From Bacillota bacterium (GTDB taxonomy: Bacteria > Bacillota > Clostridia > Acetivibrionales > DTU013): a stretch of 17,829 nucleotides of DNA. Within the stretch, counting starts at the first letter, position 1, and every line of letters starts with the position of its first letter. The translations under genes were made by a program, and so were the position numbers. Below, piece by piece: positions 12,320 to 17,829 of this stretch. Below the pieces are notes generated by a model. It searched no databases and was not told the DNA's origin. It saw only the letters and a list, made by a program, of their open reading frames with translations. The stretch is taken from positions 1 through 17,829 of the forward strand of contig JAEWQC010000062.1 of the NCBI GenBank assembly GCA_023399355.1, read 5' to 3'.

Positions 12320-14337
12320 ACCGGAATTCCGATGCATGCAGAAGTGAGGAAAATAATAGGAATACAGACAACCGAATGAAGAGAAAAAAGAGTGGTAATG
12401 CGGACAGCCGTACACATGGTGAAATGAGCGGCAGTGCGGGCAGCCGTTCACATGGTGAAATGAGCGGCAGTGCGGACAGCCGTACACATGGTGAAATGAG
12501 CGGTAATACGGGCAGCCCTTCACAAGGTGAAATGAGCGGCAGTGTTACACGTGATGAATTTACAATAGAAAAAAAGAAATTTCAATTTTTCAGGCTGCTG
12601 GGTTATTTCAAGCCATACATGCTGATTGTCGCGGTCAGTCTTTTCCTGGCACTGCTGGTCAATGGTGCGGTATTGGCAAAGCCCTACATTATCAAGCAAG
12701 TGATCGACGGTTATATTGTAAAGGGCGATTACAATTTCAGGGTTCTGCTCCTGATGGGTGTCTTTTATCTTCTTGCAGTTCTGCTGGGTGCCGGCTGCGG
12801 CTATCTGCAGACGTATTTGCTGACTTATGTGGGGCAAAAGATCATGTACAATATTCGAAACAGCCTGTTTGAACATATTCAGAACATGTCGATGACCTTT
12901 TTTGACAAGAACTCCACCGGAAGGATATTAACCAGGGTCACAAACGATGTTGAGGCATTGAATGAATTGTTTTCCGGGGTAATGGTGGATATTTTTAAAA
13001 ATATTATCATGATTCTCGGAATTATTGGTGTCATGTTTGCTCTGGACATTGAAATGGCTCTGGTAAGTATCAGCTGTATCCCTGTTATTGCAGGGATTAT
13101 GATCATCTACCGTGTGGCTGCGCGGAAGAACTTTATCAGGATGAAGGGAATGCTGGCAAGGATAAACGGGTTTTTGGCCGAAAATATTTCAGGCATGAAG
13201 CTGGTGCAGGTTTTTCACCGGGAAAAGGAGAAGTACGGGGAATTGACCGATCTGGACGGAGAATACTTCAAGTGCAGCCTTAGGGAGGTTATATTGAACA
13301 GCTTCAGCAGGCCGCTTGTCGATATTATTAATAATGCGACAATTGCAGCTGTTATCCTGTTCTGTATGGGCAGACTCCTGCACGGAAGTCTTGAGATCGG
13401 AGTGCTGTTTGCGTTTATAACCTACATAAAACAGTTCTTTGATCCTATCAGTGATCTGTCTGAAAAATATACGACCATTCAATCAGCTATCATTTCATCG
13501 GAGAGGGTTTTTGAAATACTTGATACGGTGAATGTTCAGGAGGATATGGATAGCGGTGTCCAATCCGGGAAGCTGAAAGGGGAAATTGAATTTAAAAATG
13601 TCTGGTTTGCATATAATGACGAGGATTGGGTCTTGAAGGATGTCAGCTTTAAAATCATGCCGGGTGAGGTCGCTGCGTTTGTGGGTGCCACAGGTTCCGG
13701 CAAATCCACTATTATCAGTCTGATGGCTCGTTTCTACGATATACAGAAGGGACAGATCCTGATAGATGGCGCAGATATCAGGGAATATAATCTGAAAGAC
13801 CTCAGGAGACAGATATCGGTGGTACTGCAGGATGTCTTCCTGTTTGCGGGTGACATCAGGTCGAACATACGCCTGAACAACAGGGAAATATCTGACCAGG
13901 ATATCGAATATGCGGCTCAATATGTAAAAGCAGATGCATTTATCCAGTCGCTGCCCCAGACCTATGGGGAGGAAGTGAAGGAAAGGGGCTGTACATTCTC
14001 CGCAGGACAAAAACAATTATTATCCTTTGCGAGGGCTGTTGCATTCCAACCCTCTATCCTGGTGCTGGATGAAGCAACTGCAAGCATAGACACGGAAACT
14101 GAAATGGCGATCCAGGAGGCCATGACGAGGATATCAAGCGGCAGGACTTCCATCATCATTGCACACAGGCTTTCAACCATAAGGAATGCGGATAAAATCA
14201 TGGTCATCCACAAGGGCAGGCTTAAAGAGAGCGGAGACCATAACCATCTCATGGAGCTTGGCGGCCTATACAGCAGGCTTTACAGAATTCAACTGGAAAA
14301 GACTGCAGTTGGTTCAACATTTGGTCCAATCAGCTAA
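12316..14337 (+). CDS. ABC exporter half-transporter, catalytic subunit (BmrD-like)
   Basis: A 673-residue partner of the preceding protein. After an unusual polar N-terminal extension (about residues 1-85), six membrane helices span about 95-390 and the ATPase domain about 415-655. Walker A GATGSGKS is at 457-464, Walker B ends at Asp585 followed by catalytic Glu586, and the H-loop is His617. The signature is FSAGQ (561-565) instead of LSGGQ. With the Asp500 of the partner, this gives one degenerate and one competent nucleotide site, as in BmrCD. The start overlaps the partner's stop and has GGAGG 10 nt upstream, so the extension is probably translated. Residues 26-73 of the extension are four 12-residue repeats. 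An internal ATG at 12532 would remove them but has no better binding site. Confidence 0.93.
   Translation: MNRNSDACRSEENNRNTDNRMKRKKSGNADSRTHGEMSGSAGSRSHGEMSGSADSRTHGEMSGNTGSPSQGEMSGSVTRDEFTIEKKKFQFFRLLGYFKPYMLIVAVSLFLALLVNGAVLAKPYIIKQVIDGYIVKGDYNFRVLLLMGVFYLLAVLLGAGCGYLQTYLLTYVGQKIMYNIRNSLFEHIQNMSMTFFDKNSTGRILTRVTNDVEALNELFSGVMVDIFKNIIMILGIIGVMFALDIEMALVSISCIPVIAGIMIIYRVAARKNFIRMKGMLARINGFLAENISGMKLVQVFHREKEKYGELTDLDGEYFKCSLREVILNSFSRPLVDIINNATIAAVILFCMGRLLHGSLEIGVLFAFITYIKQFFDPISDLSEKYTTIQSAIISSERVFEILDTVNVQEDMDSGVQSGKLKGEIEFKNVWFAYNDEDWVLKDVSFKIMPGEVAAFVGATGSGKSTIISLMARFYDIQKGQILIDGADIREYNLKDLRRQISVVLQDVFLFAGDIRSNIRLNNREISDQDIEYAAQYVKADAFIQSLPQTYGEEVKERGCTFSAGQKQLLSFARAVAFQPSILVLDEATASIDTETEMAIQEAMTRISSGRTSIIIAHRLSTIRNADKIMVIHKGRLKESGDHNHLMELGGLYSRLYRIQLEKTAVGSTFGPIS
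12391..12534 (+). repeat. 36-bp minisatellite, four in-frame copies
   Basis: Units at 12391-12426, 12427-12462, 12463-12498 and 12499-12534, with a partial fifth, each encode a 12-residue unit of the type SG(S/N)A(D/G)SR(T/S)HGEM. Units one and three are almost identical; unit four is the most diverged. The period is a multiple of three, so copy-number change would keep the frame. Confidence 0.9.
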
Positions 14338-14345
14338 AAGACAAT

Positions 14346-14443
14346 CTTGTCCGGAGATGTATGGCGGTAAAAGATGTCCCCAGCCCCGGATGCATGACCG
14401 GGCAGCAAGCCAAGCTCGCGACCAGCTCCGGATGATGGACAAG
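14346..14443 (+). other. Possible folded RNA between convergent genes
   Basis: CTTGTCC (14346-14352) can pair with GGACAAG (14437-14443), and inside it CCGGAG (14351-14356) with CTCCGG (14426-14431). The segment is GC-richer than its surroundings and holds no convincing frame. This is a pairing observation only; no RNA family was recognised. Confidence 0.25.
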
Positions 14444-14456
14444 CCGCCTCGCTGAA

Positions 14457-14556
14457 ACGTATCAGTTCAAAGAAAAGGTTTCTACGACCGCAACATTTTT
14501 TCGAACTGATGCGTTATCCCCTTTTATGACTGAAGCAGGGGATAAGGGTGCATCAG
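14457..14556. terminator. Alternative hairpins, likely bidirectional terminator region
   Basis: ACGTATCAGTTC (14457-14468) can pair with GAACTGATGCGT (14503-14514), 11 of 12 plus a wobble. Alternatively CTGATGC (14506-14512) pairs with GCATCAG (14550-14556), stacked on TTATCCCC/GGGGATAA (14514-14521/14538-14545). The two folds share 14503-14514 and exclude each other. No proper T-tract follows on either strand. It lies between the convergent ABC and GerMN genes. Confidence 0.45.
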
Positions 14557-14557
14557 C

Positions 14558-15706
14558 TTACTGATAGGGTACAATACCTTGGGTTCTTACATTGAACGCT
14601 TCACCCTGTTTCATCAGGATATGGCCTGATTCGTAGGGCTTTCCTTCGATGGTTATAATGACCTTGCTTTTCAGATAGTAATCTCCGAAGGTGCTTGTAA
14701 TGCTGTTAAGCAGCATGCCTTCGAAAGAAGTGCCTGCATTCATCTCCTTTATAAAATCGGAGGATAAATCCACTGCCACAGTGCCTCTGTCTTCATCCAC
14801 TTTTATGCCCAGAACTTTTGTGTTTTTGGTAAATGTCTTAGCCAACCCTCCTTCAGCAGGAATGATTTTCAACTCCTTCTGGAACTTGAATTTCATATCT
14901 TCGTTTGTCTTTATTTCTACATCACGTTCCATATAGACAATACAATCCTTTTCAAATTGAGGGTAATAGAAATTCATAGTACGTATATAGGATACATCCT
15001 TTTCTATTTTTTCAAGTTCGCTTTCTACCGTCATTGAATCATTACCCGAAGTAAATATGGTTTTAACGAGACCGATGCCTTTTACATAATAATCCCTGTC
15101 CGTTGAATCCTTTCTCTTTGTTGTAACCTCAATGGCGGTGTATTTACCGGCGGCTGTTTCTATCCGGCTGTCAACGGACGTAATGCTTCTGGACGATCCG
15201 TCTTTTGCAGTCCATGCCGTACCTTTTGAAAGCGGCTCTTTCAGAAGTACATCATCGCCATCCGACATGGGGGTGAAATCGTATTTGTAATATGTTTCAC
15301 CCCTGCTGTACGTGCAGACAAGTTTCCCGTTCTTGACGGCATATACCAGGACTGTTTCCGATCCGCCATTGTTTTTCCTGATTTGCATCTTGTCGCCCCT
15401 GATATAATCTACATAGATTTCATAGGAGGCATACTCATTCCCGGTTCCTTTATAAATCATGTGTGAATTGGCGATAAAAGGGAAGTAATCGGAAATGGTC
15501 GCAACGGGTTCTGCCGGGACCGGTGAGGCCGGCTGCACGGACACGGTAGTATTTGTTTCCGTACTTGCAGCACTATCAGGGCTTTGGGCTGTGCCTGTGT
15601 TTTCCGTTGTTCCAGCGGTTGTTGTCTCCTGCCCTACCTGATTATTTGCACTGCAGGCAGACAGTAGAAGAGTCAATAGCGCAACAACGATAATCATCTT
15701 TTTCAT
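14558..15706 (-). CDS. GerMN-domain lipoprotein
   Basis: A 382-residue secreted lipoprotein. The signal peptide MKKMIIVVALLTLLLSAC has a lipobox ending at Cys18, so the protein should be lipid-anchored to the outer face of the membrane. Residues about 19-65 are a Thr/Ser/Pro-rich linker. A middle beta-rich region (about 70-235) carries no recognised motif. The C-terminal about 130 residues resemble a GerMN domain: an ILxIxVDxGTAxVDLS-like strand here reading VLGIKVDEDRGTVAVDLS, then EGMLLNSITSTFGDY and VIITIEGK. GerMN occurs in GerM and in other cell-wall or spore-linked proteins. GGAGG is 7 nt before the ATG. It follows the Phd-Uma2 gene on the same strand with a 152-bp gap, and the two are probably separate units. 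Confidence 0.87.
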   Translation of the reverse strand: MKKMIIVVALLTLLLSACSANNQVGQETTTAGTTENTGTAQSPDSAASTETNTTVSVQPASPVPAEPVATISDYFPFIANSHMIYKGTGNEYASYEIYVDYIRGDKMQIRKNNGGSETVLVYAVKNGKLVCTYSRGETYYKYDFTPMSDGDDVLLKEPLSKGTAWTAKDGSSRSITSVDSRIETAAGKYTAIEVTTKRKDSTDRDYYVKGIGLVKTIFTSGNDSMTVESELEKIEKDVSYIRTMNFYYPQFEKDCIVYMERDVEIKTNEDMKFKFQKELKIIPAEGGLAKTFTKNTKVLGIKVDEDRGTVAVDLSSDFIKEMNAGTSFEGMLLNSITSTFGDYYLKSKVIITIEGKPYESGHILMKQGEAFNVRTQGIVPYQ

Positions 15707-15749
15707 AGCATGACCTCCGGTAATTCTAAATTTCCAGTATAAACCAATT

Positions 15750-15770
15750 ATTTTCCGGTAATTTTCCGGT
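15750..15770 (-). repeat. Short direct repeat upstream of the GerMN gene
   Basis: ATTTTCCGGT occurs at 15750-15759 and 15761-15770, and a related TTACCGG is present beside the ribosome binding site. A TTGACA on the minus strand (15799-15794) lies upstream but no good -10 follows at 16-18 bp. The repeat could be a regulator site. Confidence 0.35.
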
Positions 15771-15858
15771 TATTTTCATACGCCGCTTTACATTGTCAAT
15801 TCCATACGGTTTTTTGACGGTCCCATCCGCCAATTGTTCCGTCTCGACATTATCCGGG

Positions 15859-16614
15859 CTATTTGTGCAATAAAGGCTGCTGCGGGAACAGGCTTTTCAA
15901 ACTTACTTCCAATCCTTCAAAAGTGTATGAAACAATTGTTTCATCATTCTTAAATGTTTTGTTTTTAAGGACATCATTATTTTCGAACAGGAACAGGGTG
16001 ACTTCCCTGTTGAAAGGATTCACGATCCAGTATTCCCGGACGCCGGTGGACATATACAGATCCAGCTTCTTTACGGAATCCTTTCCGCGGGAACTTTCAG
16101 AAAGGATCTCTACGAGGAGTGTAGGTACACCTTGGTAATAATTCCTTTCGTCCAGCTTATCCTCAAGGTCGCATATCACCATGAGATCCGGCTGGACTAT
16201 GTTCTTATCTTCGGGAAACCTTCTTAAAGTGATATCGAAGGGTGCCAGCATCGGTCTGCACTGCTTTCCTTTGAACCAGTTGAAAAACAGGCCGTAAAGT
16301 TCTCCCAGCACCTGCTGATGGACAGTTTTCGGCGATGCCAGCATATAAATCTCGCCGTCTATATACTCAAACCGGTCTTCACTGTTTTCAGTCAATTGAA
16401 GATATTCTTCAAAAGTGGCTTTTCGGGGGTATTGTGCATAGATTACCGCCTTTTCTTTGAGATAACTGTCGTGAAACGCCGATATACCGGTATCTTCAAA
16501 TGCCGACAATCTTGCGACCTTCCTGCCGTTGCTCGTGATGACTATTTCTTCTCTTGCGGCGGCTCTGAGATATTTTCCAAGGTTATTCTTCAGATCGGTA
16601 GCATTGACAATCAT
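15859..16614 (-). CDS. Phd/YefM-like domain fused to Uma2-family nuclease
   Basis: A 251-residue two-domain protein. Residues 1-39 (MIVNATDLKNNLGKYL, then EEIVITSNGRKVARL) match the Phd/YefM antitoxin DNA-binding fold. After a linker, residues about 65-245 match the Uma2/DUF820 family of PD-(D/E)xK-like nucleases: RFEYIDGEIYMLASP, QPDLMVI, LLVEILSESSRGKDSVKKLDLYMSTGVREYWIVNP. The likely catalytic residues are the Asp of QPD, the Glu of VEI and the later Lys. ATG 16614 is chosen because GGGGA lies 7 nt upstream and the Phd fold begins there; a TTG eight codons earlier is weaker. Uma2 proteins are common in mobile or genome-plastic settings and their function is not firmly established. The fused N-terminal domain suggests DNA binding and self-repression at its own promoter. 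Confidence 0.87.
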   Translation of the reverse strand: MIVNATDLKNNLGKYLRAAAREEIVITSNGRKVARLSAFEDTGISAFHDSYLKEKAVIYAQYPRKATFEEYLQLTENSEDRFEYIDGEIYMLASPKTVHQQVLGELYGLFFNWFKGKQCRPMLAPFDITLRRFPEDKNIVQPDLMVICDLEDKLDERNYYQGVPTLLVEILSESSRGKDSVKKLDLYMSTGVREYWIVNPFNREVTLFLFENNDVLKNKTFKNDETIVSYTFEGLEVSLKSLFPQQPLLHK

Positions 16615-16642
16615 ATTTTCATCCCCATTTAAGTGCAAGTTT

Positions 16643-16680
16643 AGCCAAAATGGCTATTTTTATCATACCAAATCATGATA
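16643..16680. promoter_or_regulatory. Inverted repeats at the Phd-Uma2 promoter
   Basis: AGCCAAAATGGCT (16643-16655) is a 5-bp-arm dyad between promoter and start codon. TATCAT (16661-16666) with ATGATA (16675-16680) is a second dyad overlapping the -10 hexamer and spacer. Either could bind the encoded Phd-like domain. Confidence 0.5.
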
Positions 16681-16690
16681 CCACAGTCAA
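16662..16690 (-). promoter_or_regulatory. Promoter of the Phd-Uma2 gene
   Basis: On the minus strand TTGACT (16690-16685), a 17-bp spacer and TATGAT (16667-16662) give a strong vegetative promoter about 45 bp before the ATG. Confidence 0.78.
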
Positions 16691-16803
16691 ATAAGATAAA
16701 ATGAGTATTGGAGTTATTTGTTGATATCGTTAGGCAGCAGCTATTCCTAAGTGCAATATTGTAGTATGAAATTCATAGTGCCAAATAATATGTTAGCTAA
16801 AGT

Positions 16804-16832
16804 ATTCGACATGAGATAACATAATTCGACAT
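16804..16832. repeat. 9-bp direct repeat in AT-rich intergenic region
   Basis: ATTCGACAT occurs at 16804-16812 and 16824-16832, 20 bp apart (two helical turns). The 346-bp gap 16615-16960 otherwise holds only the two divergent promoters and very AT-rich DNA; no gene was seen. Confidence 0.35.
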
Positions 16833-16884
16833 AATATAGCAATAAAAAACATAATATGAACAATATAAAAAAATAGATAAAAAC

Positions 16885-16913
16885 TTGTAAAACTTAAAAT
16901 TATGCATTATAAT
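16885..16913 (+). promoter_or_regulatory. Promoter of the terminal membrane-protein operon
   Basis: TTGTAA (16885-16890), a 17-bp spacer and TATAAT (16908-16913) form a good vegetative promoter 47 bp before the next start codon. Confidence 0.7.
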
Positions 16914-16960
16914 ACCAGATACATGGGAAATATCGAATTAATGACAGGAAATATTTTAAA

Positions 16961-17365
16961 ATGAAGGATTCAACAGTAAATAAACAGATCATCCTATTAA
17001 GGTTATGGGATGCAATTAGAATGATTAATGTAATTAATATAAGCTTTTTAATTGGTATATTTATGACTTATTTAGGGTTAAACAGATATGCAAGTATGAT
17101 ATTAATGCTTTTTATTTGTATTCTACTTTCCATTATAAGCATAAAGGTTTTTAACAAGAGAATTCTTAAAAACAGACAAGTGCCAAAAAGCCTGATACTA
17201 ATTGTTTTTACTGTATTATTTAATCTATCTATTTTAGCTTACTATTTCTATATTAAAGAATTTATCACCGCAATAATTTTATTGGTTTTCCAAATCGGAA
17301 TTTTATTTTGGATGTATTGGAAAAATAAAAAGAATGATTCGAAAAAATTAGGAGCAAAATCATAA
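16961..17365 (+). CDS. Hypothetical four-helix membrane protein
   Basis: A 134-residue protein with hydrophobic segments at about residues 22-40, 44-62, 76-96 and 100-118, a basic loop in the middle (KVFNKRILKNRQVPK) and a lysine-rich tail. No family was recognised. AGGA is present 12 nt before the ATG, a rather long spacing. A strong promoter lies upstream and the next gene follows after 21 bp, so the two are likely one transcript. Its DNA is much more AT-rich than the genes to the left, which may reflect recent transfer or simply a fast-evolving membrane protein. Confidence 0.7.
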   Translation: MKDSTVNKQIILLRLWDAIRMINVINISFLIGIFMTYLGLNRYASMILMLFICILLSIISIKVFNKRILKNRQVPKSLILIVFTVLFNLSILAYYFYIKEFITAIILLVFQIGILFWMYWKNKKNDSKKLGAKS

Positions 17366-17386
17366 GCAGCGTTGGGAGTTAAGTCT

Positions 17387-17829
17387 ATGAAAGAAAATGA
17401 GAAAATCTGGTTATCTATCATTGCTTTGCTAGTATCTATTGGAATATTAATATATATAATTGCCAATACGATGGATTTCTCAGACTTAAGACTAAAATCA
17501 TTTGGTAAAGAAATGATGAATGACTTAAAGACAAGTAATTATAAACAACTATATTGTAATTTTTATGAAAACTACAATCAAACTTTTAATGGCTTCGTGG
17601 AGCATGAGAAATCTTTAACGAAAGAAACCGGGACAATTAGTAAATATATGTTTGTAGCAATGAAGCAGAGAGCAGGAGAAATCCAGCTTGCATATGAAAC
17701 AAAGTTCTCGAATTTTCCCAATGACAAAAGCGTAATCACCTGGAATGTTATAAATGATGGACGGAATTGGAAGTTGACCGGCTATGATATTCTAGTTAAA
17801 TCTGACTTAATACTATCAAGTAATAAATC
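17387..17829 (+). CDS. Membrane-anchored hypothetical protein, cut by window end
   Basis: The first 147 codons of a protein that continues past the window. After a short polar start (MKENEKIW) there is one hydrophobic helix at about residues 9-26 (SIIALLVSIGILIYIIAN), then a polar region predicted outside the membrane. GGGAG lies 8 nt before the ATG. The outer part (KEMMNDLKTSNYKQLYCNFYENYN, later VINDGRNWKLTGYDI) resembles the small secreted NTF2-like or DUF4019-type domains, in which a residue pair near WKLxGY closes a beta sheet; this is a loose resemblance. It probably works with the upstream membrane protein. Confidence 0.65.
   Translation, partial: MKENEKIWLSIIALLVSIGILIYIIANTMDFSDLRLKSFGKEMMNDLKTSNYKQLYCNFYENYNQTFNGFVEHEKSLTKETGTISKYMFVAMKQRAGEIQLAYETKFSNFPNDKSVITWNVINDGRNWKLTGYDILVKSDLILSSNK

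Noticed and set aside
11525..12523. Long minus-strand frame with Cys/His repeat pattern (HHVYGCPHCRSF-like)
   Set aside because: It lies wholly antisense to well-supported ABC genes, and its repeats are the mirror of the 36-bp minisatellite. There is no start-site support.
12391..12534. CRISPR-like array
   Set aside because: The repeats are contiguous, lack spacers, are in frame and code for protein. The 60-bp repeats at 4525-4705 are likewise contiguous.

Overview
This window looks like chromosomal DNA from an endospore-forming member of the Bacillota, probably Clostridia. The reasons are strong AGGAGG-type ribosome binding sites, several TTG starts, a SigH-like promoter before a long-form ribosome hibernation factor, a YjdF protein with its riboswitch-like leader, a GerMN-domain spore-type lipoprotein and a BmrCD-like ABC pair. 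Composition is moderate GC through most of the window. It becomes clearly AT-rich after about 16700, which suggests a different history for the right end. No rRNA, tRNA, IS element, prophage gene or CRISPR array was seen.

Layout. (1) 1-98: the last codons of a zinc-ribbon protein. (2) 99-700: a long intergenic region with a cluster of DnaA boxes, a 14-bp hairpin, a SigH-type promoter and a structured leader, then hpf (701-1231). (3) 1354-5414, minus strand: an operon of a TetR regulator and an MMPL/RND exporter. It has a palindromic operator over its start site, and the two genes are separated by duplicated copies of the tetR 3' end. (4) 5648-6975: a metal-dependent cyclase/hydrolase and a SAM methyltransferase in one operon. 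(5) 7115-7689, minus: yjdF with a candidate azaaromatic riboswitch. (6) 7759-9021: an XRE-type regulator with three tandem 23-bp-spaced operators, followed by a DUF2178-like membrane protein and two very small membrane proteins. (7) 9346-14337: a LacI-family regulator and a heterodimeric ABC exporter. Nearly identical palindromes precede lacI and the first ABC gene. The second ABC subunit carries a 12-residue minisatellite at its N-terminus. (8) 14338-14557: a strongly structured convergent intergenic region. (9) 14558-15706, minus: a GerMN lipoprotein. (10) 15859-16690, minus: a Phd-antitoxin-like domain fused to a Uma2-type nuclease, with its own promoter. (11) 16885-17829: an AT-rich operon of two unrecognised membrane proteins, the last cut by the window edge.

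The common theme is small-molecule sensing and export. Four separate local regulators (TetR, the yjdF leader, XRE, LacI) each sit next to the membrane protein or detoxification-type gene they probably control, and each has operators or leader structures visible in the DNA. The less ordinary items are the DnaA-box cluster far from any dnaA gene, the tandem duplication that pushed tetR and mmpL apart, the LacI control of a BmrCD-like exporter, the repeat-bearing ABC N-terminus, the triple-operator XRE/membrane operon and the Phd-Uma2 fusion.
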